Assembly: GCF_030253575.1 (NCBI RefSeq)
Contig: NC_080568.1
Span: forward strand, 33,135,001-33,199,000
Direction: 5' to 3'
From: Rhododendron vialii
Lineage: Eukaryota; Streptophyta; Magnoliopsida; Ericales; Ericaceae
DNA: 64,000 bases
Shown here: piece after piece, positions 46,801-59,600 of the stretch
How positions within the stretch are numbered: the first letter of the stretch is position 1
Layout of the letters: each line of letters opens with the position of its first letter
The notes under the pieces: generated by a model
What the model was told of the DNA's origin: nothing
The model's input: only the letters and a program-made list of their open reading frames with translations
The model's database searches: none
Program-made: the position numbers and the translations under genes

Positions 46801-48977
46801 TTGAATTGTGGCAATAGACATGTATAAAATCGTTTGATACATACGAACTCCACACAATGCACGTGGATTGCGTACTCGTCGACTGGTTGCGGGTAGATAT
46901 AGTCCGAAATACTACTCCATCTTTTAAAAAAGAAAAAGTTGGTATGAAAGTTGAAAACAACAATCGGGGCCGGATCAAGTCCATTTGGTACCGATCAATT
47001 CAGTCTATTTGGTGCATTTGAAGTATTTTGGATGGCATGGATTTAAAGATGTGTTTTTTAAAAATAAAAATAAAAACCACTCATTTGAAATTCAAACCGT
47101 TCAAAACAGTTTTGAACGACTCGAATACACCTAAGTGAACCAAACTGATCCGGAGCAAATGGATTGGATCCAACCCCACGACAATCATAGCTTTGCTTAC
47201 TGCCGTTCAACTCAACCACCGAACAACCTTATGTCCCCTAACGACCGCATGAAATGACGTCGGAGAATCTTAACAACTCATATTCCGTAGCTCACCATTT
47301 TGACCGTCCGATTTACCGGCACGCTCGTTTTACGTTTCCGGATCCGCAGAATAATTACGGGTAGATGGAGGCGTGACAAAAGAGCAACAGACAATAGTAG
47401 AAAAAGTTACTGCGACGGTCGAGCAAAGTACTGTATTTTCTTTCTTTTTTTACATTTTTTCCTTCTATATTTTACTCAGCCCCGTTTCACAGAGTTTTTG
47501 TTTGGGATTTTTGAGATCTTTGGTTTTTGTCCTTATTCAGATTTTTTTTGCTTTTGTTAATTTTTCGTTAAATTTTTGTGAATTATTAGTTCATCTTGAC
47601 GAAAGAAATCAGAAAAATAAAAAATTTATAACTTTTATCCAAAGATTTTAGAAAATTATGAATTTTTGGGCTTGATCTTGGATATTTTTCAAAATATCTG
47701 AATAAAAAACGTATTTTCTTTTACTTTTTGATTCCTCTCGTCGAGACGAACGAATAATTCGCAAAAATTTAACACAAAACTATAAAAAAAATACGAGAAA
47801 AATTTAAATAAGGAGAAAACCAAAAATTCCACCAAAAAGATGGCCTTGTGTTTAATCTGTAACTAAACACAAGGGTGGTTTGGCCAAACTTTATTATTGG
47901 GTTTTTTTATTCAAAAATATTTTCATTTGTGTCAATTTTATTTGATTTATCTCGACCAGACAAATTAGAAAGGTACAAAAATATGGACAAAATTTGAAAA
48001 AGTGTAGAAAAAACAAGAATAATTCAAAAAAATTGTCAATTTTGGTTTGACAGGACATATATTTTTTCTTAAATGAATTTTTTTAATGTTTCGATCGTAA
48101 TGTATTTAAATTTTATATTTCTCTGTAGACTCTTTCAAGAAGATGAGCGCATATACATCTGTACGTGTGTTTTGTGTTGTCTCCAAAGTTCATTCTTTGA
48201 TTCTGCAATCTTGCATAGTACTTCCAATATTGATTCCACGATCTTGTTCTCAATCCTTACTCTTATAGATTTTATTAATAGGCTAAGATGCTTTTAAAAA
48301 ATCTCATTCACGCTAACTTTCGCTCACGTTTCGCTCACATTCATGCACGAGCTCTATGTGACTTAGAATTGTATAAAATGAGTGGTTCACGAGCAGCGCT
48401 CGAGGTTCTATTTTTAGGCTAGCTTTTGTTAAAGTTCTGCTCATTAAAGAGTACTAAACAATTTTGAAAACACAATTCGATTCGATTCGATTCAATTCTA
48501 ATAACGAGCCACAAAACATACTAGAATTTGAATGGATAATCTTCTTAAGATTTTTCAAACGAGTGTTCTTTGTGGCTCGTTATTAGAATCAAATGTTCTT
48601 TTCCGGCCAAGTTTTGTCATTTTATTTTATTTTTCAGTTTTACCCGATGAGGGTGGATAAAATGAATCAAACCATTCAACATTGGGCTTACATTCGTTTG
48701 TCGTTCAAGATCGGTGAAAAACAAATCAAGTGTGAGTATATTTTTTTTTGAAGCTCATTAAACAACTTAAACTTTCAACATGTTCGAATAAGTTAATACT
48801 CTATTTGTTCAGCTTATGATTGTCAAAAATTAATTACTCGAGTTTGCTTGTGTGTAACGGCTCGATTAAAACTCATTTAAAGATCTACTCGTTTTGTAAA
48901 CAAATTAGAATTACGCGCATGGTTGAATTTCTATATCTGAGATCGTAGAATTATTTGTCTTGTATGTTGAATATTCA

Positions 48978-49002
48978 AGAGAGAGAGAGAGAGAGAGAGA
49001 GA
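48978..49002 (+). repeat. (GA)n microsatellite, first
   Basis: About 12 GA units followed by GAGGGGACCGTGTTGT. The same order (ATCGTAGAATTA, GA run, GACCGTGTTGT, then TGTCACGGCGCATTTTAGC) recurs around the second microsatellite, so the whole segment is duplicated. Confidence 0.9.
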
Positions 49003-50022
49003 AAGTGAGAGAGGGGACCGTGTTGTGAATCTGTTCGTTCGCTTTCTTCTTCGTACTGTCATACTGTGGATCGTCTATCTTGATTCCTCTCTGTCTAACT
49101 AATGTACGCCCAGTGTCACGGCGCATTTTAGCTGCGTATGCTAGGATGCTCTTTGATCAAAAGTTTGAGAATTAAACTGGTTTACTATTTACTTAAACCT
49201 TTTGCCGGAAGAACAATTTTGTTCATCCTCCTTTAAAGAATATGAACATTACTTTTCTTCTAAAGGGTGAAAATTGTATGGGCAAAGGATAGCGAACAGA
49301 ATTATTCTCGATTTTACACTATATCAAGGTGGAAATAAAACCACTCAACATTGGACTTATGTTTGTTTGTTGTTCAAGATTAGTGCAAAACAAATCAAAT
49401 TTGAATATTTTTATTGAAATTCGTTAAACTTTCAATATGTTCGAATAAGTTAATACTCGGCTCGTTGGACTTATGATTATCAAAAATTCAAGTTACTCGA
49501 GTTCGCTCATGTACAGCTCATTTAAAGATACCACCACCGTCACCCCTCTAAACAATTCCCAAAAAATGCCACCAACAGTCTCATCAGAAAAAAGCTTATT
49601 TAAATGAGATTGACCTACTCACAGAGGAGCTGTGAATAAGATATTTGTAGAGCTAAATGATCATAGTCGTCCGTTTTTGTCATTGGATGGTCTGGATTTT
49701 AATGAAACTTTTCCTGAATAACTTTTATTTGGAAAAGTTTTATTAAAATCCGGATCGTCCAAAACACTTTTGGATGGTCGCGATTGACTCCGTAAACACT
49801 TTTTCACAGAAAGTTCCATAATAAAAGTTTTTCTCTATTTTAATATCAACTCGTTCCGTAAACAAATTAAGCGCATGTTCCAATTTCTACGTCTTGAGAT
49901 CGTAGAATTACTTTATAAGTTTTTCCCTATTTAAATATCAACTCGTTCCGTAAACAAATTAAGCGCATGTTCTAATTTCTATCTATTGAGATCGTAGAAT
50001 TACTTTTTGTCTTATAAGTTGA

Positions 50023-50025
<3 letters not shown>

Positions 50026-50072
<47 letters not shown>
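50026..50072 (+). repeat. (GA)n microsatellite, second
   Basis: About 23 GA units, within the duplicate of the segment around 48978. Next to it (about 49855-49990) a shorter part, AAGCGCATGTTC to GATCGTAGAATTAC, is present twice in tandem. Confidence 0.9.
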
Positions 50073-50074
<2 letters not shown>

Positions 50075-51284
50075 CGTGTTGTTATCCTGTTTCGTTCGTT
50101 CGCTTTCTTCTTCGTATTGAGGATCGTCTCTCTCGATTCCTCTCTGTTTACAAATGTGCACGCCCTGTGTCACGGCGCATTTTAGCTGCGTACGGCGTAT
50201 GCTAGTACGTTCTCTGATTAAAGTAAGCAAGTATAAACCTAAAGCTTTTGCCGGGGATTCTCCAGTGACCTGTCCGTGGAATTTAGCCGGTTTGGTAAAA
50301 AGACAACGTGAAACAACAATAAACATGGGAAAAGTCGTGCCCCTCGTATCTGCACAGGGCTTTTACAATATGCCAACAAGATTATTATTATTTTTTTGAA
50401 TAATTAGGTTTTCAGACTAATTTACGTGCACTCTGATTAATTCTGAAGAATTAATCTAATCATCCACTAGTTGGAGCCCCATTTAAAGTCAGAACAAACC
50501 AATAAGATATTTTGGGAGAATATTAGCTAGTTTAATGCACTAACACACGCACACTTGTAGTGGTTAAGGAATCCACGAATACCTTGTGCGATACATAATC
50601 ACAACACATTTATTTTGAGCTAGATGAAATCCAACTTAGTGTTTCTATTTTCTTTTTACTAGCATAGTATACATGGTTTGAAATTACCTTAACTGGTATC
50701 GAATCAATGTAATTTTTGACGTCATCGTAATATTGTTGACGAGTTCTAGAACATACCAAACGACTTTGATTATTAAGTGAGTTTGAAAATACAAGGGGGG
50801 GAAAAAATGCTTAGCAGGTTTATTTTGTTAAGCTAAGAAGGAACATAAGAGGATTTGCTTCTAAAAAAACTAGTGATGAATTGGTGTATGCCCATTTTAA
50901 AGTAACAATGCCAACCATGTGTTCATGGAAAAGACACCATCTTAGCTGTTTGACACATTAGTTGGTTAGTGGATTTGTCCACCAACCAGCATCAGTTGGC
51001 TGTAAGCCTGTAAACTAAAAATGCTCTGTACAGATTTTTTTGAATCAAATTAGACTGTCATGCCTTTAATTAGGTACTGCTGGCCATCTTGCTGTGAGTT
51101 AATCTTACGTTTAAATAGCTCAACTTATTTAACCTACCTTGTTTTCTTTTTTGACAACCAAGTGTCTGGGCCAGTTTATGAGTATTTTTACTAATCCTAG
51201 AGATCATAAATCTACCGTCTACTACCAAGCCACACCTAAGCAAATGTTCTGTATGAATCGCCTGCAAAGAAATTAAGACCTTAA

Positions 51285-51290
51285 GAGACA
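51285..51290 (-). promoter_or_regulatory. canonical auxin response element upstream of the Aux/IAA gene
   Basis: GAGACA, the reverse of TGTCTC, 437 bp upstream of the Aux/IAA start codon. TGTCTC is the classic ARF-binding core and Aux/IAA genes are usually auxin-induced. A hexamer also occurs by chance, so this is only suggestive. Confidence 0.4.
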
Positions 51291-51726
51291 ACAAACCTTA
51301 TTTCTTAGGCATTAACCACCAGACAAACCGTGGGATTTTTTTTGTCATTTTTTTGTTGGGTCCTTTGGGCAGACTTGCTTTTGTATTGTTATCATTCTGA
51401 AAAGTAAGACAGTGTGATATTCCTTGATTTCTAATGTCGAATTACTTTACACATGTTGCATTATTATAACGGGTGGATTAGGTACTATAGCCCAAAAAAA
51501 TTGCTACAGAAAGGCCAAAGAAGCTTCTTTTCAGCATCAACAAAACCACCACTTGTAATACAGGGGGGTCACTCAAAAAGAGCCTCCCTTTGTTGTTTCT
51601 TCCATCTCTTTGTGCTTACCATTGAGCCATTCTCATCTCCCTTTGCCATCTAGTTCTTCAATCAAATATCTTTCAAGGTTTTCTGGGTTTGTATTTCGCG
51701 GTGTTATACTTTCTGTTTGAAATTTG

Positions 51727-54700
51727 ATGTCTAGGCCACAGGAACAAGATTACATAGGCTTGTCAGAGGCTTCTTCACTGGATAGAAGCCCTACTGAGGC
51801 TGAGAAGGAAAATGTCTTGAATTTGAAGGAGACTGAGCTGAGACTTGGTTTGCCTGGCTCAGAATCTCCTGAAAAAAAGGCTGGAGCTGGGGTATCTCTA
51901 TTTGGGAAAGACAAGGAGGAAAAGACTAATGGGTATTATTCCCTCAGCCCTTTGAAGAACTTTTCATCTGGGTCCAAGAGGGGGTTTTCTGATGCCATTG
52001 ATGGTTCGGGCAAATGGGTTTTCTCTGTTAATGTTGGATCTCAGGCTGATTTGGGCAAAAATGGTTCGGAGAATAAGAACACACAGAAGCCTTGTTTGGA
52101 TGGGAGTAATATGAAAGTAGTCGTTTCTCATGTCGAAGATAAGAAGACTCAGGTTTCTCCTGTGAATCAGCTTGGTAGTACTCCTCCTGCTGCCAAGTGA
52201 GTTTCTTTCTACTCTTTCAGTTCGGAATTTTTTGTATTCTGCTGTAATTTATCTTTGCTTTCGAAGTGTTCTTTGGCCTTATCAGAGTCTATATAAGTGT
52301 ACAAGTTTTTGGTTCCTGGATACAATTTTCTGTTATTTTTTGATAACTCAGGTGTCAGGCCAGCAGCTTAAGTACATTTTTCTGTTTTTGTTGGGTTTTG
52401 TTTGGGTTTTCTCTCCATCTGCTACTGGTTTGGTTGCTGGAAAGTGTTGGAAAGGAAGAAGATTGGGGTTTTGATTTTCGGAATTTATTTCTTTAGGATA
52501 CAATGGAAAATTGGATAATGGATTCTTGGATGGATTTCTGAATGAAAGGAAAATGATGTGGAAACCATATAAGGAATTTTGCCTTTTTCGCCCCTCCATC
52601 CCCTCTTTTCCCTCCATAAATTCCTCCAAAAATCCTTCATCCAAATACAGCCTTAGCATCTTTCCAAATAAGTGATGCCTCTATTGTTAATGTTCTTTGC
52701 TCTTCTAGCTCTATCATCCTCTTTCTCAAATTATTGACAGGATGTTTTTTCCCTTTTGAATTCTGGTGCCACTGTGCATGGTACATGTACTACTGCGCTC
52801 ACAATATGTTTTGTCTCTGTCACAGGGCACAGGTGGTAGGATGGCCGCCTGTTCGATCTTTCCGTAAGAATACGATGGCCACAAATTTGACAAAGAAATC
52901 AGACGATGAAGGGAAGTCTGGTTCAGGGTGCCTCTATGTTAAGGTTAGCATGGATGGTGCTCCATACCTAAGGAAGGTTGACCTCAAAACCTACTCCAAC
53001 TATATAGAACTCTCATCAGCCCTTGAGAAGATGTTCAGCTGTTTTACAATTGGTACCCTCTCTCTCCCTCAAAAGATAAAGAATTGTTTGTATCTGTGCG
53101 CAATAGATTAACTTAGTTGATTTTTCTTTTTACTGATGGAAATTGTAGGACGCAATTTTACCCCACATAAAGCACACCTGTTTTCTTTAGCTAGGTTAGT
53201 CGGAACAGCTCGACAGAGATGATAACATTTTTCGCAGACTCGTGAACAAGGCTTAATCTTTTATAGTTTCTCCTCCTATGTTGTCGAAGAGAAATTTTTG
53301 GCTGTTTAATTTCACTGTTTACCCTTAGCTCCTAGTCTATCCTATATGCAGTTTTGCAGTTTGGTTAGTATTAGTTTTTGAGTTGAGAAATCAACTTAGC
53401 CTCTGTTGATTTATTTATTTTTGCTTCGCAAGAATTACTTAGCTACTTATGAGCTAGAGTCTAGAAATATACTTAACTTATCGAAAAGACTTTTACTTAA
53501 ATGTATGTCAACATGAATTGACATGATTTATGGTAACAAATGTATTCTCTAACACCTAAGTCCATAGTTCGAAATTTAACTAAGTACTATTAGGTAGAAC
53601 GAATGATGTATTTGGGCTGGGTTTATCCTCTTTAACACGTAAGTCCATAGTTCAAAATTTAACTGATTACTATTAGGTAGAAAGAATGATGTATTTGGGT
53701 TGCTTTCGTCCTCTTTTAATGTCATTATTTCTGGTAAACCAGTACAAGTAGCTTCTTTGATCTTTACTTTGGAGGTAATGTTAGGGCAGTTAGTTTATTT
53801 CTTTTTAGCCTTTCGTTTTGATGCTTCTCTTAGTTGCAATATTGGGCATCCGGCATCATTGCTCTTATCCTGTTATGATCAACCTGTATTCACAAATTAC
53901 AAACTGTGATATTCCCATTGGTGTGGTTTTTTGGTCTAGCATGTGCTCAAAGATAGGGTTACATGTTGACAGATATACTGTTGTGAATTTATTAATGAAT
54001 TGTTGTGTCATTGTGCTGGGTGTTAATTTGAGTTTCATGTGTGAATCTGAAATCAGGGCAGTGCGGTTCTCATGGGCTTAGTGAAAGTCACTTAAAGGAT
54101 CTTCTCCATGGCTCCGAGTATGTGCTTACTTATGAAGATAAGGATGGTGATTGGATGCTTGTTGGTGATGTTCCGTGGGAGTAAGTTCTCTTTCCAATTC
54201 CCCGTATTTGAAATGTTCAATTTTTATTGTCGCTTGTCCTGCTTTTCATAGTTGGCTACAATAGCAATCTTGTACTTAAAATGATGGTACATGTAACTTA
54301 TAATAGTTGGGGCCATGTTGATCTGGTACTTGACATGGTCTCCTACAAGTTACAATCATCGGTTAATTGATACGGCTATATGAGAGTTTCTTTTCTTTTG
54401 CTGTTGCTTTTTTACCGATATGGTTTATTGTTATATTTTTTTCTATCACAGGATGTTCATTGATTCATGTAAGAGAATGAGGATCATGAAAGGCTCAGAG
54501 GCAATTGGCCTAGGTATGCCACTTTACTTCTACCCATATTTGATTTTTGTCACTTCTATTATAAAGTTCCTCGTCTTTCCAACATAACCAAGATTCCTCA
54601 GAGCATAATATCCAATCACTAAAACCATCTATTTTCTTTTACCCTTTGAGCCATTGACTGTATCTTTACTTATCGGCTGGCGACTCCTCATACCAAAAAA

Positions 54701-54912
54701 TTTGGTCTGCTTGTTCCCATGTCCCAATGCACAGCTAGCCTCCCGATGTGGTGAGAATCTTTAGGCATGATCTTGCAGTTAGAGTGCATTGGGAGATGAA
54801 TTTTTTGGGCGGAATAGAAGATCTGTGTGTTACTTATGGGGTTGTAATAACTTCACTGATTCTGTTGTTTGTAGCTCCAAGGGCCATGGAGAAGTGCAAG
54901 AACCGCAATTGA
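51727..54912 (+). CDS. IAA27: Aux/IAA auxin-signalling repressor, IAA27-type
   Basis: Nuclear co-repressor that binds ARF factors and is degraded through TIR1/AFB when auxin is present. Exons: 51727-52196, 52826-53052, 54057-54180, 54452-54513, 54875-54912 (TGA), giving 306 residues with consistent phases. Domain [11 protein letters not shown] with the EAR-type LRLGL at residues 38-42, which recruits TOPLESS. Domain II degron: [14 protein letters not shown] (core VGWPPV, about residues 161-166). PB1 (domains III/IV): [18 protein letters not shown] with the key basic residue, and [18 protein letters not shown] with the acidic OPCA motif. The N-terminus EQDYIGLSE, the FSDAI and KWVFS words and the ending [12 protein letters not shown] point to the IAA27/IAA8/IAA9 clade, nearest IAA27. 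All functional motifs are intact. The exon count (five) is usual for the clade. Confidence 0.96.
53551..53716 (+). repeat. 83-bp tandem duplication in Aux/IAA intron 2
   Basis: Two near-identical copies (53551-53633, 53634-53716), each with AAGTCCATAGTTC and ACTATTAGGTAGAA and ending near ATGATGTATTTGGG. They lie in the largest intron, away from splice sites. Confidence 0.85.
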
Positions 54913-56348
54913 GTACCTGGAAAACAAAGAAAGCGATTATTCTCAAAAAGGAGAAAGGTTTTTTTTTTTGGGTTGGCCATCTGGTTTCGAATCTTGAATG
55001 TTTTCCTGTTTTAGGCCTGTAGTATTTCTTGGGTTGGAAAGTACCAGGCAGGTGTATAACTGGAGGTGTCCAGATCGATGTTTTGCCGATTAGTAAAAAG
55101 ATGGTTATGTTCGGTTATTCGATTTTTTCTCTTGATCTGTATTCCTCTATATGAAAGTGTTTGTAAATATGAGTGTTAGTTGATTTAAAATGTGAAGCTC
55201 TCTCCTTCAGATATTGCTTATGAAAGATTTAGACAAGCGAAGCTTACTCTAATCAGTAATCAAATGGACTTCATGTTGCTTGCATCCCTCATTTGCACTC
55301 TATACACTTGGTGAAAACCCGGCTTGAATACCAGGTTCGGATCATATAAACTTGGTGAAAATACGAACCTTACATGGGCTTAATAAAATGGTCTCTTGGA
55401 TTGGATCGCACAAGATTACACTGTCTCGTGGATTGGATCGTACAATTCAATAGTACTCCGTATGTATCAAACCTTTCGCCCAACTCTTGTTTTCTTTTCT
55501 CCAGATCGTCTTGGTGTTTGAGGATATGACTAGACAGTCGTTCGTCCTTACAGTTTGAAGAGTAACTAGTATTTAGTTCTTCATGAACACTGTATGATTG
55601 TATGCCTCCTCAGTGGTCTGGGATCATGAACCATTTTCCATTTTCTTCCTACAGAAATAGGCACATAGCCCTGTGTCCTTTTGACCAGGTAAACACAATT
55701 AGAAATTCACATATAGGCCCAGGTATAAAACTCATGTCTCTCGCTAATTAAAAAAATCATGATTTCTACTCCAAAGTGGGATTTTTCAATGGGTAGTATA
55801 TCTACTCAATTGATTAGATGAATAGCAATCCCATGATTATTGATTTTCTGTCTGTTGTTCAAAAAGGAGATTGTTGATTTTCTAAATTTCTAGGTAAGCA
55901 ACCCGATCATTAAATATCTTTGCAATTTTTTAGTTGAATAATCAGAGAAAGCAAAGAACAAAGTCAAAAAATTAAAAATTTTATATGTGGTGGTGAATTA
56001 TTAGAAAGTAAGCCACTTAGTGACGACATGGTAAGGTAAATGAGGAAAGCAAAAGACTACAGTAAAGCAACAACTACAAATGTATGATTAAAGGAAAATG
56101 CTAAAAACAACTCAACAGGCTGATATTAAGGTTAAAAAGGGTTGAAAAAATGTGCTGAAATGTGTGAAAATAGTATAGAAGTAAGTGAAAGAGTATTAAA
56201 AAGTGTAAAAAAAAAAAAAAATGTATTGCAATGGGTGCTGTTTTGTCACTTTGTTTAGGTTAGCTGTCAATAAAAGTACTCATAAATAAATATCGAAAAT
56301 ATAGGAGTAGCATTTATACGAATCCGTCCAATTCGATGGGTTGATTTA
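54913..56348. other. 3' region of the Aux/IAA gene and intergenic DNA
   Basis: The first few hundred bases are probably the 3' UTR. No further gene recognised before the ASCC1-like gene. Confidence 0.55.
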
Positions 56349-56536
56349 CCTTGTTTGGATGATGTTTAGAAAATATTTGAGTTTGATTTTTGGATAATGA
56401 GTGAAGAGAGAAAATAGGATAATTATTGGAGATATAGATAATGAATAGAGAGATAAATGAGAATAATGATTGAAAGTAGGAATAATGAGTGTTTTTTGAG
56501 TTGAATTTTTTTTTTCAAAATGCCATCCAAACAAGG
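56349..56536. repeat. MITE with CCTTGTTTGGATG ends
   Basis: Perfect 13-bp inverted ends (CCTTGTTTGGATG and CATCCAAACAAGG) around a purine-rich interior. It lies about 150 bp upstream of the ASCC1-like start codon. No clear target duplication. Confidence 0.75.
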
Positions 56537-56689
56537 CATTTTATAATTGAAAACCGAGGGACCGGTACTTAATTAAGTAAAGGAACGAGGTGCAAAGTGC
56601 ATCCAACTGTGATCCATCCCATAAGTGGGACGCCGCAAGCAAAAAACCTGCTGATTATTAATCTCTCACTCATACTCGGCGCGGCGGCG

Positions 56690-59600
56690 ATGATCGCTTG
56701 CAGGTCTCTATTCAGGTTCTCTCTCTCTCTGTCTCTAGGGCTTCATTTCAACTGACTTCCCACTGACTAATCTCATCATGATTCGAAGATATATACGCGT
56801 ATATATAAGTTACGGACGGATTAGCGGGGTATTTTCTTCTCAGGGTCGACCGAGCCTGGAAATTTTCAAATTTGTACGTTTTATCATCGGCACCTATTCA
56901 CTACTTACAGGTTTTATCACTCTCTCCCTGGTCGTACGCTTGTACCTAGCTTTGTAAAGGAATTAGGATCGGTTTGATTGCTGAGGCTAAATGAGGAGAC
57001 CTCATTAAATGAAATCGGAGCTTGTTACTCCATCCCTCCCAAAAAGATTGTCTGGTCCGCAAAACGAGTAATTTAAGATAATGCGTTTTTATCACAGAAA
57101 AAGATGCATTATGTGGGGTGCGCTTTCTCCGGTCGAACTTTCTGGATCCCACGAGCGGGGAGATCGTTCTGCACACGTAACACCCGCGTTAGCGCCTAGC
57201 CCAGATCGTTGGGATCCGGGGGAGGCACTCTGACGATCAAGTTAGTAGTTGAAGGGATGGGAAAAAGCTCTGGGTAATTTCTAGGTTAAGAAAAGATTAC
57301 CTTCTTTCTGCAGAGGGGCACTCCTTTTATAGGCAATGATAATCTGGAGCCCAAATCACGCGTGCCCACCACGCCCTTGATGATTAGGGCTAACCCTGGA
57401 CGGATGGGCAGGATCGAGCCAGCCCGTGATGTACTTATGTGGACGGGTAGGATCATGCCAGCTGTCATCTAGCTGACGTGGCACCTCTCTTTCCCCTTTG
57501 CCCAACTCTTCCTGACTTCCTCTCCAAGTCAGGGGGCGGGGGTGGCTCAGTGGTTAATTGTTCTACCAATCGATATCGCCCGGATATGTTCGGGATGCTC
57601 TTAAGTAACTCTTGGTCTGGCGAGACCTCACCGGATGGCAGGATGTCACCAAGCATGACTGTCATACTAAAGCTACGTCCCGGTTCTTACTCGGGCCGGG
57701 TGAATTCGTCTCGGTAGAAAGGGTCCGGCGAAGGTAAACTGAGCAGACTGTGCGCTGCCGGTGTCGGATGAACGCAGCTCGGCGGATAGGGTCCGGCGGA
57801 GGTACACCGAGCGGACTGTGTGCTGCCAGTCAGCCTTTAAGACCTTGGGTTTGACTGTTTGCCGGAGTGTCGTGGCCGTCCCCTGGGTCTCCTCTCCGAG
57901 CCCGGCCACCACACATTATTTTAAAGTTCTCATTTTACCAACCGGACAAATTTTGTCAGGACTGAGATGGTATGCACATTTGATTTCTTAATTAATCCTT
58001 TGCTTCAAATGTGGAATTGCCAATTTCTTTTCTTGAAGACTTATGTGGAAGTTTGAAATGCACACTCACACTCCAACTCGTATGCCAAATTTGTTGCTTA
58101 AATATATTTGTTCTTATAATATTTTTGCTATCTTATATTTTATGAAGTTTTGAAGATGATTGCTGTCCCATTCGATGAAGTAATCAAACACAAAAATAAA
58201 AATTTGACACCTTTGTTTTTTGACTGTCCAAATTCGACATGAGAGGAGAGATGCAGTTTTGTTGGAACTGTTGCAAATGCCTATTCGTCCTCATGGCATA
58301 TCAAATTTGATGTCCTTTGGAAGGGGTAATAGATATTGTAGTCATACAATGTTTAGTTGGAGTGGGGTTAAGTATGAAACAAAAGGAGGGGATTATTTTT
58401 GACCAGTGGACGAAGAGGAAAGATAATTTGGAGGGAAGGGACTAGCTGATACCACATTCCATACGGCATTAGCTAATCCCCCATTTGGATGACTTAAATT
58501 AAATGATATTGAGGGACAGAGAAACATTTCTTAGAAAAAGAAGGAAAAGAATCTCCCATTTGAAAGCACACTTATGTTTTTTGTTTCTTTTATGTTATAT
58601 GGCGCTATTGTGAGTTTTGGTTTCTTGACTTATGCTTTGACGTTGAAGTTTATTGGAGTTCATTGTTAACTGAATTGTTGCCGCTAAGTTTTGTGACAGG
58701 AATGCCATGGTCTAATCTATGAGTGCAAAGTTGGTGGGGCAAAAGATAGGCGATGTGTTATGGATTTGAAAAGGCGAAAAACAGTTAATCCAATATGGAG
58801 ACCAGTCTGTACTCAATCTAGCTCCTCTCAAGGTGAGGTTTCTAGTATAACATCTTTTTAAGAAATTATTTGTTATCATATGGGGAACTGCCTCCAAATG
58901 CATTTCTTTTCCATCCAGTTGTCAAATTCGTTCAACTCTCTTACTTACAAAAAAGTTGTTGAAGTCCTCCGATTTTGTGTGTTGCTTTACATCTTTTCAA
59001 GTAAAATTGAAGAACGTGCTTATGTATTTGTGATTAGTTATTTGCGATGGTATATGTTTGCTAGCTTTGACTGACAGATGTTTCCTGGCTGCGTACTTTC
59101 CCTTATTGTCTTGCTTTTTTGTTGATGAGTAACAAATGTATTGAAAGGCCTCATGAGTCATGGGGATGTCACCCATGTACAAAAGCATAGTCTTGCCGTT
59201 TCTTTTTCAGTTTTTATCTTTCTACCTTTGTTCGTCTGGGGTAAAACATGATGAGCTCTCTCTTTGTTCCTCCCTCTCTCTCGCCACTACCACAAATGTA
59301 TTCCGATGTGGTTTTTATGTTTTCTCCAGTTCTTCTTCTTCTTTTTTTCCCATCGCCTAATGCAACCAGCCAAAAAAGCATTAATTGCAGCTTTTGTTGT
59401 TTCCTTTCGATAAGTGAAGCTTTCAATCAACAATTCCCTTAGAAAATTTGCGAAACTTTAGATATTATGTTGTTTAAGTCATATTTAGGGTAGCTTGTGC
59501 GTTTGGTGGTTTGAAATTGCAGATTGCTCGATCAAGCAACTACAGGCTGGATTTGAAGATCTGCATGATTTGGATGGTGGTAGGAAAGTAGAAGATGAAA

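Larger units (their letters stand above)
46801..51284. other. gene-free interval upstream of the Aux/IAA gene
   Basis: No gene recognised. It contains AT-rich elements related to the 2005-2345 MITE (47500-48060), a foldback at about 49615-49830, and two partly duplicated segments with GA microsatellites (48900-49165 and 49966-50240). Confidence 0.55.
57028..57970. repeat. Stowaway MITE split by an LTR insertion
   Basis: The left end CTCCATCCCTCCCAAAAAG with GGTCCGCAAAA (57028-57111) and the right end ACCGGACAAATTTTGTCAGG (57914-57970) match the intact Stowaway at 30968-31182, with TA at both outer edges (57026-57027, 57971-57972). The middle is a solo LTR. It lies in intron 2 of the ASCC1-like gene. 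Confidence 0.85.

Noticed and set aside
58220-58402. Extra exon of the ASCC1-like gene
   Set aside because: The frame does not join exons 2 and 3 in phase and lacks fitting splice sites; exons 2 and 3 join perfectly without it.
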